Positions 1-8,458 of a stretch of DNA of 41,243 bases are shown here, one piece after another (position 1 is the stretch's first letter; each line of letters begins with the position of its first letter). The notes below the pieces were generated by a model. It made no database searches and had not been told where the DNA came from. It saw only the letters and a list, made by a program, of their open reading frames with translations. Source of the DNA: Chromatiales bacterium (GTDB lineage: Bacteria; Pseudomonadota; Gammaproteobacteria; SZUA-152). The position numbers and the translations under genes were made by a program. Location of the stretch: contig JALSGT010000150.1 of the NCBI GenBank assembly GCA_026982555.1, positions 1-41,243 of the forward strand, in the 5' to 3' direction.

Positions 1-178
1 TCAAAATAACGTCAATTGTGCCAGCATGGCCCGCAATGGCCTCATCAACACTGTTATCGATCACTTCCTGGGCCAGATGGTTGGGGCGCTCAGTCTGGGT
101 ATACATGCCGGGGCGCTTGCGCACCGGTTCCAGGCCGCTTAATACCTCGATGGAGGCGGCATCATACTTACTGCTCAA
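1..178 (-). CDS. parE: DNA topoisomerase IV subunit B, N-terminal fragment (cut by window edge)
   Basis: The complement of the first 178 bases reads in one frame as the start of a ParE protein. It contains [19 protein letters not shown] followed by [14 protein letters not shown]. The former is the typical GHKL-ATPase entry of type IIA topoisomerase B subunits, and the latter includes the E/N box that binds ATP-Mg. ParE with ParC forms topoisomerase IV, which decatenates daughter chromosomes. [16 protein letters not shown] fits ParE better than GyrB. The start is most likely a TTG at 178, because TAGGAG sits six bases before it and no ATG lies upstream in frame near it. The rest of the gene lies beyond the left edge. 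The ORF track misses it because the start is TTG and the gene is truncated. Confidence 0.9.
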   Translation of the reverse strand, partial: MSSKYDAASIEVLSGLEPVRKRPGMYTQTERPNHLAQEVIDNSVDEAIAGHAGTIDVIL

Positions 179-364
179 TTCAGACTCCTAAAAAATTTTC
201 ACAGAATGGCGCAGTCTACCTGCCCCGGGCGAATGAGGCGAGACCTCAAAACGACTAAACAGACCCGTACCGTTCATCATTCAAGATGAGCCTGAAATAT
301 GCCGATATCAACATAAAATTGAAGCACTTATACCCAACAGACTCCAGTTCATCAACTCAAACGC

Positions 365-2866
365 ATGACCAATCCAAACACATCATCGCCAGCCATTAAC
401 AAAATTCGTCCACGTAACTGGGGGATCCGTCTGAAAATCGGCGTTGGCTTCGGTAGTCTGATCCTGCTCATGACGGCGGGTATGGGTATCACCCTGTTAA
501 AGCTCGATAGCGTCAAACGCACGGCGGCTTCCGCACTCGAAGAACGCCAGCCTGCGGCCAATTACTTTCAACGCCTGTCACAAAGCCTTAATCAGGCCAT
601 TGCCTTGCTCAACAGCTTTTTGTTAACAGGCGACGTGGAACACAAGGCAGGATTCAAACGAATTGCCGACGATATTGCCGACCGTCTGGACGGTGCTCGT
701 CGGCAGGATATTTTCCAAAGCCAGGGGCTCGATGACACATTACACGCATCCCAGACCCTGCTCCAGCAATACCGGAAACATGCAACAGAATTGTTTGCGC
801 TGCACGACAACAACCTGAACAATCGCGGCCTGCTGCTGGCGGGGGAAACACTGAATCCGCTGGCTATCCGTTTTCTGGGCAACATCAATGCGCTGTTGGA
901 TGATGATGACATTAATCCCGGTGATCCGCACATCGCCCAAACCTTACCCGTTTTACAGGAATTGCGTTACAACTGGGTGAGGATGATGGGGACTCTTAAT
1001 CTCTACATCACGTCCCAAAACAAAGAAACCCTGGTCAATTTCAATAACTTCAAAGAAGTTATCAGCATCCTGATGACAAAGCTGAACCGGCTGGAGGTCA
1101 ACATCGGTTTCGGTGAGATCGAGGAGATGAGTGAAATCTATTCTGCTTATCTTGAAAAGCTTCCAGCAGTACTGGCAATATTTGAAACGGGTGCCTGGCG
1201 GGCCGACACTTATCTGCTGCGAACCCAGGTACAGCCTGTCACGCATCAATTGCAAATTCTCTTCGAGGATACTGCTGATAACCTGCTCAACGCAGCATTC
1301 GACAATGGGCAGGAATTAACCCGGTCGCTCTATGAAATTCGCATCTCCTCCTTTATCGGCATGGCTCTCACATTGCTCACCGGTCTACTGTTGGCCCTCC
1401 GCTTTACTCACAGCATCGTACCGCCAATCCAGCGTTTGATGAGCGCTGCCGGTCAAGTGGCTGAAGGTGATCTCAATGCCGAAGTGATGGTAACCAGCAA
1501 TGATGAAATTGGACAGTTAGGTCATTCATTCAACACCATGGTTAACCACCTGCGCCTGGCTGCCATGACCGAACAACAAATGCTGAGTGAACTGCAAATC
1601 CTGAATCAGGATCTGGAAAACCGTGTCAATGAGCGCACCCGGGATCTCGAAGAAAGTGAAATAAAAATTCGCGCCGTGCTCGACAATATCGGCGAAGGTA
1701 TTCTTGTGCTGGATGAATCCGGCACTATTGAATCATTGAACCCGGCAGCCATGACAATTTTTGCGCTGGAGAGCGATGAAGCCATTGGCCTGCACAGCAC
1801 ATTGCTGGCCGGGGGGTATGATGTTGACAAATTTGCAGAACCGGAACAGCAAAGCGACAACCAACAACCCAAGGAATGCCTGGGTCTTCGATCCGACGGC
1901 AACACTTTTCCGATGGAAATTGTGGTATCCGGCATGCTGATTGGTCATAAACGCATGCGCGTCTGTATCGTACGCGACATCACCACCCGCAAAGAAACCG
2001 AGCAAACGCTGGCTGACGCGCAAAACCAACTGGTCGATGCGGCACACAAATCCGGTATGGCCGATATGGCCACAGGTGTGTTGCACAATATTGGTAACAT
2101 CCTCAACAGTGTCAACCTGGCCAGTGAAGAGATTCATCGCATTTCGGACAACAGCAAAATTTCCGGTCTGTTAAAAGCTTGCGACATGTTGCTGAAAAAT
2201 ACTGACAATATGAACGAATTCCTGACTCAGGATGCCCGTGGCAAAAAGCTACCCGAATATTTCATCAAGATGGGCAAGGTGCTGAATACTGAAATCAGTA
2301 GCATCCAGAAAGAGTCCAAAGAACTGATCGCCAAAACCACGATGATGAAAGAAGTCATCAGCACCCAGCAAAACTATGCCAGATCCGGTTTTCATAATGA
2401 ACAGCTCAACCTGTCTGAGCTGGTAGAAGATGCTCTGAAAATTCAGGATGCATCGCTCAAAAAATGGGGCATCAAACTGGATACGCAATTTACCAGCACC
2501 CCGGCATGTATTGGGCAAAAATCCAAACTGCTGCAAGTCATTACCAATCTGATCAAAAATGCCAAAGAAGCCATGAGTAATAATGATCAATTCAACAAAC
2601 CCAAAGAAATGCTTATTGAAACCGGTATGGCCAACGACACCGCTGTTTACCTGAAAATAAAAGACAATGGCTGCGGCATAAACAAAGAGCAGCTTACAAA
2701 AATTTTCAACCATGGTTTTACCACAAAGGAAACCGGGCACGGTTTTGGCCTGCATACCTGTGCCAATGCGATGACCGAAATGAAGGGTGCCTTGAAAGTT
2801 GACAGCAAAGGGACTCAGAAAGGCGCCTGTTTTACCGTTATCCTGCCGGTAAAAAAAGCCGCTTAA
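365..2866 (+). CDS. membrane-bound HAMP-PAS sensor histidine kinase
   Basis: This is a two-component sensor kinase of 833 residues. It has one membrane segment at about 25-46, a periplasmic sensing region to about 325, and a second membrane segment at about 328-350. A HAMP linker (about 350-402), a coiled coil and a PAS domain (about 434-545) follow. The phosphoacceptor histidine is in GVLHNIGNILNSV near residue 573, a variant H box seen in a subgroup of PAS kinases. The ATPase domain shows NLIKNAKEAM (N box), DNGCGI (G1), FNHGFTTK (F box) and GHGFGLHTC (G2), so it should be active. No strong Shine-Dalgarno precedes the ATG at 365. The REC-GGDEF gene starts 33 bases downstream on the same strand, so the kinase probably phosphorylates that protein and controls c-di-GMP. 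The periplasmic ligand cannot be read from sequence. Confidence 0.9.
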   Translation: MTNPNTSSPAINKIRPRNWGIRLKIGVGFGSLILLMTAGMGITLLKLDSVKRTAASALEERQPAANYFQRLSQSLNQAIALLNSFLLTGDVEHKAGFKRIADDIADRLDGARRQDIFQSQGLDDTLHASQTLLQQYRKHATELFALHDNNLNNRGLLLAGETLNPLAIRFLGNINALLDDDDINPGDPHIAQTLPVLQELRYNWVRMMGTLNLYITSQNKETLVNFNNFKEVISILMTKLNRLEVNIGFGEIEEMSEIYSAYLEKLPAVLAIFETGAWRADTYLLRTQVQPVTHQLQILFEDTADNLLNAAFDNGQELTRSLYEIRISSFIGMALTLLTGLLLALRFTHSIVPPIQRLMSAAGQVAEGDLNAEVMVTSNDEIGQLGHSFNTMVNHLRLAAMTEQQMLSELQILNQDLENRVNERTRDLEESEIKIRAVLDNIGEGILVLDESGTIESLNPAAMTIFALESDEAIGLHSTLLAGGYDVDKFAEPEQQSDNQQPKECLGLRSDGNTFPMEIVVSGMLIGHKRMRVCIVRDITTRKETEQTLADAQNQLVDAAHKSGMADMATGVLHNIGNILNSVNLASEEIHRISDNSKISGLLKACDMLLKNTDNMNEFLTQDARGKKLPEYFIKMGKVLNTEISSIQKESKELIAKTTMMKEVISTQQNYARSGFHNEQLNLSELVEDALKIQDASLKKWGIKLDTQFTSTPACIGQKSKLLQVITNLIKNAKEAMSNNDQFNKPKEMLIETGMANDTAVYLKIKDNGCGINKEQLTKIFNHGFTTKETGHGFGLHTCANAMTEMKGALKVDSKGTQKGACFTVILPVKKAA

Positions 2867-2899
2867 AACAGACACATTAAAACACTCCGGGAGATCACA

Positions 2900-4054
2900 A
2901 TGGAACACAACACACGTATTTTGATTGTTGATGACAACGAATCCATCCATGAGGATTTTTGTAAAGTTTTAGTCCATGAACAAAATGAAGACCGCGCCGC
3001 TCTGGATGAGCTGGAAGCCGAACTGTTTGGCGATAATGGGAATGGGCTCAAAAACAACACCCCGGATGATACTTTAAAATATGAAGTCGATTCCGCACTA
3101 CAGGGCCAGGAAGCCCTGGCCATGGTGAACAAAGCGGCACAGGAAGGTCGGCCCTATGCACTGATTTTTATGGATGTACGCATGCCGCCGGGCTGGGATG
3201 GTATCGAAACGATCAGCCGCATCTGGCTAAAACATCCCTATATCGAAATGGTATTATGCACCGCCTATTCCGATTACACCTGGGATGACATTATCGAAAA
3301 ACTGGGCAGCAATGACAAACTGCTGTTTCTACGCAAGCCGTTTGATGCCATAGCCGTGCAACAAATGGCATTAAGCCTGGTAAAGAAATGGAACCTGGGT
3401 GAACAAGCCAGAAACTATGTTCAAAATCTGGAACAGGAAGTAGAACAACGCACCCTTCAGCTCAAGGACTTATTAGCTGAACTGGAAGCAAAAAATGCCG
3501 AATTGGCTGACTCCAATAACCAGCTCAAGCGTGCTGTCCTGCATGATGCGCTCACCGGCTTACCTAATCGCATACTGTTCCATGACAGACTGGAACAAGC
3601 TATCAAACTGGCCACACGCAACAAAACCCAATTTGCAGTGGCAATGATGGACCTCAACGGATTTAAGGAAATCAATGATCAGCGAGGTCATTTGTCTGGG
3701 GATTATGTCCTCAAAACCGTAGCGGACCGTATTCAGAAAACCTTGCGGAACAGCGACACCGTCGCCCGGCTTGGTGGTGATGAATTTGCCTTTGTTCTGC
3801 CAACCGTTGCCCGGGAGTCACCTGACATCGTTCTGAAAAAAATAATGTCCGCCTTTGCAGAACCCATCACCATGGATAGCAACGGTGAAAAAATCAACGT
3901 TGGTGCGAGTATCGGCATTACACTTTATCCCGACCATGGCATCGACGTTGATGCGTTAATTGGCCGCGCTGATGCAGCCATGTACACTGCAAAACGTGAT
4001 GGCAGTGGTATTTGCATGTACGGTGAAAACACTGATAAGGCCGCTACAGGTTAA
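2900..4054 (+). CDS. response regulator with diguanylate cyclase (REC-GGDEF) output
   Basis: The 384-residue protein starts with a divergent receiver domain: acidic pocket in ILIVDDNESIHEDF (7-20), probable phospho-accepting Asp near residue 92 in FMDVRMPPGWDG, and conserved Lys in FLRKPFD near 144. A coiled coil (about 170-212) links it to a GGDEF domain with an intact ARLGGDEFAFVLP signature. RNSD lies exactly five residues before GGDEF, which matches the RxxD inhibitory I-site for c-di-GMP feedback. The enzyme is therefore predicted to make c-di-GMP from two GTP in the cytoplasm. The receiver domain carries an insert with an acidic stretch between strands 1 and 3, a layout seen in receivers paired with the HxN-type kinase upstream. 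A GGGAG Shine-Dalgarno eight bases before the ATG supports the start. The stop codon lies inside the left end of a small inverted-repeat element. Confidence 0.92.
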   Translation: MEHNTRILIVDDNESIHEDFCKVLVHEQNEDRAALDELEAELFGDNGNGLKNNTPDDTLKYEVDSALQGQEALAMVNKAAQEGRPYALIFMDVRMPPGWDGIETISRIWLKHPYIEMVLCTAYSDYTWDDIIEKLGSNDKLLFLRKPFDAIAVQQMALSLVKKWNLGEQARNYVQNLEQEVEQRTLQLKDLLAELEAKNAELADSNNQLKRAVLHDALTGLPNRILFHDRLEQAIKLATRNKTQFAVAMMDLNGFKEINDQRGHLSGDYVLKTVADRIQKTLRNSDTVARLGGDEFAFVLPTVARESPDIVLKKIMSAFAEPITMDSNGEKINVGASIGITLYPDHGIDVDALIGRADAAMYTAKRDGSGICMYGENTDKAATG

Positions 4055-4193
4055 ACCTAAATTCCGCAGTTGACGGCTTCGAGGATGTATTAACATTTTG
4101 ATAAATAGCTTGTTGGGTGGTTTTGGTGCATTCACGGGTTGAATGAGTCGCTACGACCTGTAGAGCGCGTTCAACTGCAGAATCCAGGTTAAA
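4051..4193. mobile_element. MITE-like element with imperfect terminal inverted repeats (copy 1)
   Basis: The left end (AAACCTAAATTCCGCAGTTG) and the complement of the right end (TTTAACCTGGATTCTGCAGT) agree at about 19 of 24 positions, so a 143-bp segment has terminal inverted repeats. It encodes nothing. It fills the gap between the convergent GGDEF and kinase genes and takes in the GGDEF stop codon. A related segment lies at 19586-19830 in the opposite orientation, sharing GGTC-TAGCGACTCAT inside and the same right end. I see no clear target-site duplication. Confidence 0.65.
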
Positions 4194-4209
4194 TCATCAA
4201 TAAATTGTT

Positions 4210-5568
4210 TTATGCCGAGCCATTCACGGCACGATTTTCCAGGCACACGGAAACCCGCAAACCACCCAGTGCCGAAGAACGATCCAACGTCAACTTGCCA
4301 CTGTAAATGTCCACCACATCACGCACAATAGCCAGACCCAGCCCGTGACCGGGTGCAGCTTCATCAATACGCACCCCCCGCGCCGTCAGCTGTTTGATTT
4401 CTTCATCATTGCAACCCGGGCCATCATCTTCCACCACTAACTGCAAATGGTGTTTATCACCCTGTAATTCACAACGCACCTGAGACCTGGCCCACTTGCA
4501 AGCGTTGTCCAGTAAATTGCCGATCAACTCCAACATATCATCACGATCAAAAACAAAAACCACCTCCGGTGCCCGCCAATGAATATTCAGGGGCTTTTCC
4601 TGTTCATTTCTAACGGAAAATATGCGCTGCAACACATCCACCAATACCGGCATCTCTTCCTGCGGCGAAAAACGCACACCGGGCACACCCTGCCCCATCA
4701 ATCGAGCGCGTTTCAATTCACGATCCATAAGTTGCTGAATACTGTCAGTCTGCTGTTTCAGGCTGGCCGACAAACCGGGCAATGCACGTACGTTCTCCTG
4801 TTGCCCAAGCTGGTTCAACAGACTCAATGGGCCTTTAAGGGCATGCGCAAGATTACCCAATGCATTGCGTGAACGTTGTAACCTTTCACCCAGCAGGCGT
4901 AACAGATGATTGACTTCGCGCACCAACAGCCGTACCTCAGCGGGCACTTTTTCACTTAACTGACCCACAGCTCCCTGTTGCAGGTTTTTAACCTCGTGCA
5001 AAATTTTCTCTAATGGGCGAAAAGATCGACGTATAATGTAATGCTGCACACCGAGCAATATCAGTAATGTCAATAGTGACAGCCCCGCAAAATACCAGTT
5101 GAAGCGCACCAGACTTTCCGACAATGGCGTCAGATCTTCTGCAACGGCAAGCGTAAAGCGTTGTCCCTGCTTCTGAAACCCACCCGCCCACATCAGCAAT
5201 GTCTGCCCTGCCGGCCCCTGCACATTCCATTGACGCACCTCCCCTTTGGGCAATCGTGACACAGCCAGAGACTCATCCCATAACGAACGGGAATAAAGCG
5301 TTTTATCATCACCTAATACGATAAAATAATGGCCGGAAAAGGGCTGATTGTAGATATTTGTCATACGTCCCGGTGTTAACTGCAATACCCCGTTTTCACC
5401 CACCTGCAAGGCAGACAACACACTGTCGGCATCATGCTCAAGCCGTGACTGCACAAACTCTTCACCAAATTTTTCAATTGCTCCCGCGACCAGCCACCAC
5501 AACAACAGCATTAACAGCACGACACTGGTCGCCAGCCCCAGTTGCAAGCGTTGCTGTACCGAATTCAC
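4210..5568 (-). CDS. PhoQ-like sensor histidine kinase
   Basis: This 452-residue kinase has membrane helices at about 12-32 and 157-179 flanking a periplasmic domain, then a HAMP region and the H box NLAHALKGPLSLL with His242. The catalytic domain carries NLLDNACKWA (351-360), DDGPG (381-385) and GHGLGLAIVRDVV (407-419). The H box and overall length resemble the PhoQ/QseC group. The start is GTG at 5568, overlapping the end of the response regulator gene by four bases (GTGA) with GGAG seven bases upstream, so the two are translationally coupled. It ends an operon of cytochromes and a PepSY protein, and probably senses redox or envelope state. The acidic divalent-metal patch of enteric PhoQ is not obvious, so Mg sensing should not be assumed. 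Confidence 0.9.
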   Translation of the reverse strand: MNSVQQRLQLGLATSVVLLMLLLWWLVAGAIEKFGEEFVQSRLEHDADSVLSALQVGENGVLQLTPGRMTNIYNQPFSGHYFIVLGDDKTLYSRSLWDESLAVSRLPKGEVRQWNVQGPAGQTLLMWAGGFQKQGQRFTLAVAEDLTPLSESLVRFNWYFAGLSLLTLLILLGVQHYIIRRSFRPLEKILHEVKNLQQGAVGQLSEKVPAEVRLLVREVNHLLRLLGERLQRSRNALGNLAHALKGPLSLLNQLGQQENVRALPGLSASLKQQTDSIQQLMDRELKRARLMGQGVPGVRFSPQEEMPVLVDVLQRIFSVRNEQEKPLNIHWRAPEVVFVFDRDDMLELIGNLLDNACKWARSQVRCELQGDKHHLQLVVEDDGPGCNDEEIKQLTARGVRIDEAAPGHGLGLAIVRDVVDIYSGKLTLDRSSALGGLRVSVCLENRAVNGSA

Positions 5569-6254
5569 ATTCCATCTCCATTTTTATCCGCACTTTTTTC
5601 CCCAAACACATATCCCTGCCCACGCCGGGTACGAATGCGCTCATTGCCCAGTTTGTCACGCAGGCGGCGCACATAAACCTCGATAACATTACTGTCCCGC
5701 TCCGCATCATCTTCGTAAACATGTTCTGTGAGTTTGCTTTTGGATAACACTTTGCCGGGGTGATTCATAAAATAACGCAGCAAACGAAACTCCGTACCCG
5801 TCAACACATGACAGGTACCCGTGGTATCCACCACCTCTTGACGTTCTTCGTCCAACCGCAGACCGGCTATTTCCAATAAGCCATCGGCACGCCCATCACG
5901 ACGACGAATCATCGCGTCAATACGTGCCAGCAGTTCTTCCACATGAAAAGGTTTGCCCAGATAATCATCAGCACCGGCACGCAACCCGTCAACCCGTTCA
6001 TTCCAGGCATCCCGCGCGGTAAGCACGATCACTGGCACGGTATTTTTTTGCCTGCGCCAGTCAGCCAGAACATCAAGCCCCGGTTTCTTTGGCAAACCCA
6101 GGTCGAGAATGACCACATCGTAATCCACCTCGTTGCCCATAAACTCCCCGTCAATGCCATCATGCGCCACATCCACAGCAAAGCCTGCGCGAGACAAATC
6201 CTGTTTGAGACCTGCCGCCAGGGTCTCGTCATCCTCAACCAGTAACAGCCTCAT
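5565..6254 (-). CDS. OmpR/PhoP-family response regulator
   Basis: This is a standard 229-residue DNA-binding response regulator. The receiver domain shows the acidic pair in LLLVEDDE (4-11), the phosphorylated Asp51 in VILDLGLP, and Lys101 in YLGKPFHV. The C-terminal winged helix includes the family segments LTGTEFRLLRYFMNHPGKVL, VIEVYVRRLRDKL and IRTRRGQGYVF. It should bind tandem direct repeats spaced by about one helical turn, and a candidate site lies upstream of the operon at 8354-8374. The ATG overlaps the PepSY stop by one base and has GGGAGG upstream. The coupled kinase gene follows directly. Close similarity to PhoP/QseB types is by eye only. Confidence 0.93.
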   Translation of the reverse strand: MRLLLVEDDETLAAGLKQDLSRAGFAVDVAHDGIDGEFMGNEVDYDVVILDLGLPKKPGLDVLADWRRQKNTVPVIVLTARDAWNERVDGLRAGADDYLGKPFHVEELLARIDAMIRRRDGRADGLLEIAGLRLDEERQEVVDTTGTCHVLTGTEFRLLRYFMNHPGKVLSKSKLTEHVYEDDAERDSNVIEVYVRRLRDKLGNERIRTRRGQGYVFGEKSADKNGDGM

Positions 6255-6565
6255 CAGTCCTCCCGTTCACGTTTAATCATTTCACCGGTCTTTGCATCGA
6301 AATAAAACTCCCAGACTTCACCTTGCGCATTCAACAACTCCACTTCGTAAACATGACGCCCGTTTTTGTTTTCCAGCTCCACCGCAATCACCCGCCCGGA
6401 TTGCTCGGCTCTGGCAGCCTTGAGAATATCTTCCAGCGGTAAAATTTCACCTAACGTCATTAAACGCCGGGCCTCCTCATGATCCTCGTCACTCACACCG
6501 GGGGTCAGCACAAACAAACCCGACAAGCCCAGCAACAGCACCAACACAATTGATAAACGTTTCAT
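6254..6565 (-). CDS. PepSY-domain periplasmic protein
   Basis: A 103-residue protein with an N-terminal signal or anchor segment (about 4-24) is followed by a single PepSY domain. The domain is recognisable from ILPLEDILKAAR near residue 41, VIAVELENKNGRHVYEVELL, and the terminal GEVWEFYFDAKTGEMIKRE. PepSY proteins of this size are secreted and often sit beside PhoPQ-type two-component genes and cytochromes. They are thought to modulate a partner protein rather than catalyse a reaction. Here the gene lies between the diheme cytochrome and the regulator and overlaps the latter by one base. A role as a periplasmic modulator of the neighbouring sensor kinase is an inference from this position. 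Confidence 0.88.
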   Translation of the reverse strand: MKRLSIVLVLLLGLSGLFVLTPGVSDEDHEEARRLMTLGEILPLEDILKAARAEQSGRVIAVELENKNGRHVYEVELLNAQGEVWEFYFDAKTGEMIKRERED

Positions 6566-6623
6566 TAAAAGTCCTTTATTTTATCTAACCGGTTTTGTGG
6601 GAAAGGTTTTATACGACCAGCGA

Positions 6624-7202
6624 TTAATCATCCCAGTCAGCATAACCCGGTATCTTCACCTGATGTTCATTATAAGATCCCTGCGCCGCCCGTGTATGGC
6701 AAAGCTCGCAATTACTGAACGAACGCACATCGGGATTATCTTTCACCACGCGATCAGGAAGCTCGTGGTGTTTACGCTTGAAATAACGTGTTGTGCTGAT
6801 ACGCAACGGGGCATCATTCTTCGCCAACGAACGACTTATACCGCGTGACCGTTTATAGTCAGATGTATCCGCCGCGTTTTCTGTGAGATAAATGGTAAGC
6901 TGCTCGGCATCGGCAGCCTCCAATTCCGCATTTTCCGCAAAGTGATCCTCCAGCCCACCCATCAACCGCTGCCAGGAACGGGCAGGCAGCAAGCCCGGTT
7001 GATAGGGAAAATGACAGGAGCCACATTCGTCTTTGTAAAAAGCATTGTCCACCGGGGCCACATCCAGCCGGGATTGACTCCACTGGTCATTGTCCTCGTA
7101 ATCATCGTCATCACTGAGCACCATCCCGCTGATACCCACCAGCCCCAACGTAAAACCCATCGTCAATACGATGCTCCAGGTTTTGCTTTTCCTATTGTTC
7201 AT
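6624..7202 (-). CDS. diheme cytochrome c (DHC family)
   Basis: The protein has an N-terminal hydrophobic export segment (about 9-28 from the chosen start) and two heme c attachment motifs, CGSCH and CELCH, about 110 residues apart. The spacing, the KRKHHELPDRVV segment between them and the conserved end VKIPGYADWDD match the DHC family of periplasmic diheme cytochromes. DHC proteins are encoded with SHP cytochromes and a b-type membrane cytochrome and shuttle electrons between them, which is exactly the context here. The ORF track starts at a GTG (7211). The ATG at 7202 is preferred because AAGGTG lies six bases before it and overlaps the GTG. The native electron donor and acceptor are unknown. 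Confidence 0.9.
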   Translation of the reverse strand: MNNRKSKTWSIVLTMGFTLGLVGISGMVLSDDDDYEDNDQWSQSRLDVAPVDNAFYKDECGSCHFPYQPGLLPARSWQRLMGGLEDHFAENAELEAADAEQLTIYLTENAADTSDYKRSRGISRSLAKNDAPLRISTTRYFKRKHHELPDRVVKDNPDVRSFSNCELCHTRAAQGSYNEHQVKIPGYADWDD

Positions 7203-7243
7203 GATTGTCACCTTTACCTTTTAACAATGAGAGTGGCTGCAAA

Positions 7244-7657
7244 CTACTGCTGACGGATAAAGCTCAGCAAGTCACCTTTCTCCTGCGGTGTGCATTCACG
7301 CCCCCAGGTCCATTTGCAATTACGTTTAAACCATTTGCGGATTTTTTTCGCACTACTCAGGCGTTCAACATTGACTGCCGGACTAAGCGGCTCGATAGTC
7401 TTACCGGTTTTCGCGTGTTTGCCGGCACTGCGTAAATCATTGCCATGACAAGTGGTACAACTGCGTGCATAACCATCCTTCTCACTCACCACTTCCTGCC
7501 GCCACAGTTGTTCACCTTTTTGTGCGCTAAACGGCCCCGCCCCACTGGCCTGATAACTAACCAGTTGCTCATCCACCACGGATGCCTGACTGGCCAACGG
7601 TACGGCAAGCAACAAAATGAACATTCCCTTACGCAAGACATCGTCGCCTGTTTTCAT
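7244..7657 (-). CDS. SHP-like monoheme cytochrome c (DUF1924)
   Basis: This 137-residue exported protein has a signal peptide (about 10-25) ending near QAS and one heme c motif, CTTCHG. GKHAKTGKTIEPLSPAVNVE and the C-terminal KKIRKWFKRNCKWTWGREC are hallmarks of the DUF1924 family. That family includes Rhodobacter sphaeroides heme protein (SHP), an oxygen-binding cytochrome with an unusual Asn heme ligand. The paired cysteines in NCKWTWGREC could form the family disulfide, and the adjacent Asn is a candidate ligand. The gene overlaps the cytochrome b561 gene by four bases (ATGA) and is followed by the DHC gene, the classic SHP-DHC-b arrangement. The physiological function of SHP operons is not settled. 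Confidence 0.9.
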   Translation of the reverse strand: MKTGDDVLRKGMFILLLAVPLASQASVVDEQLVSYQASGAGPFSAQKGEQLWRQEVVSEKDGYARSCTTCHGNDLRSAGKHAKTGKTIEPLSPAVNVERLSSAKKIRKWFKRNCKWTWGRECTPQEKGDLLSFIRQQ

Positions 7658-8292
7658 GCTGCATCTTCTTCATCAACGGGCTTACGGCCATTAATCATTG
7701 ATTTAACAAGGTTTTCTTTGTGCTGGAGACTTGCGATCAGTACACCTGTCACATGAAAAAACACCAGGGCCAGCGTGGCATTGGAGAAAAACTCATGCAG
7801 CTCCTCCACCACATCCTCCCAAAACTCCCCCACCCCGGACAAACTGGCACCCAGAGGACCAGCAGATTCTTCGATGCCGTAAATGACGATACCGCTTATT
7901 GTCACCAGCACCAGTGACGACAACAGAGCAATAATCATCGCACCACCCGCAGGGTTGTGGCCCAGATAACGTCGAGGATGCTGGCCCATAATGGATTTCA
8001 GATAAGCCCACACTTCACGGGGACGCTTCACAAAATCCGTAAACCGTGCATGGCGGCTGCCCACAAGCCCCCAGATCAAGCGAAAAACCAGCAAACCGGC
8101 AACGACATAACCCGCATAAACATGCAGATCCAGCAAATCATCCTCGGTGAAATAAGCGATAAAAAAGGCACTCACCAGTGACCAATGGAATATGCGTACC
8201 AACGGATCCCACACCGTGACCTGTTTTTGCTGAACCTGCCCCTGTTGGACATCGGTGGCATCAGTATCAAACTTTGTAATCGATGTATTCAT
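7654..8292 (-). CDS. cytochrome b561 family membrane protein
   Basis: This 212-residue membrane protein begins with VWDPLVRIFHWSL, the usual first helix of b-type cytochromes of the b561/Ni-hydrogenase group. Further helices are at about 58-75, 108-132 and 165-187, with histidines in HVYAGY and VFFHVTG positioned as heme ligands. It would accept electrons from the quinone pool and pass them to the periplasmic DHC and SHP cytochromes encoded next. It is the first gene of the six-gene operon. AGGAG about nine bases before the ATG at 8292 supports the start. The loop between the last two helices is rich in acidic residues. The direction of electron flow is inferred from family context. Confidence 0.9.
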   Translation of the reverse strand: MNTSITKFDTDATDVQQGQVQQKQVTVWDPLVRIFHWSLVSAFFIAYFTEDDLLDLHVYAGYVVAGLLVFRLIWGLVGSRHARFTDFVKRPREVWAYLKSIMGQHPRRYLGHNPAGGAMIIALLSSLVLVTISGIVIYGIEESAGPLGASLSGVGEFWEDVVEELHEFFSNATLALVFFHVTGVLIASLQHKENLVKSMINGRKPVDEEDAA

Positions 8293-8353
8293 ATCTCAAT
8301 CTCCTTTTTGCTTTTATCAGCGCTATAGTGTTGCTAAGCCTTACGCTACCCCA

Positions 8354-8374
8354 CCAAGCTGAAGCCAAACTGAA
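8354..8374 (-). promoter_or_regulatory. candidate tandem-repeat operator for the PhoP-like regulator
   Basis: Read on the minus strand, this site is TTCAGTTTGGC followed directly by TTCAGCTTGG. It is a direct repeat with an 11-bp period, the form of site bound by OmpR/PhoP-family dimers. It lies about 60-80 bp upstream of the cytochrome b561 start codon, ahead of a weak TATAGC -10-like hexamer near 8325. Autoregulation of the operon by its own response regulator is an inference from repeat form and position. Confidence 0.4.
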
Positions 8375-8458
8375 AAAAACCGGTTTCAACGCGATTTAAC
8401 TCGCCAACCTCTTGCTGGCCTCTTTTGCAGCACAGGCACTTACACGTAAAATACGCAC

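Noticed and set aside
2249-2950. 233-aa minus-strand ORF opposite the histidine kinase
   Set aside because: It lies entirely opposite clear catalytic-domain coding sequence, has no recognisable motif or ribosome site, and is best explained as a codon-usage shadow.
8396-8458. Possible LexA box before dinB (CTGGCCTCTTTTGCAG)
   Set aside because: It has only CTG and CAG at the right spacing and lacks the T/A at the inner positions seen in both lexA sites.
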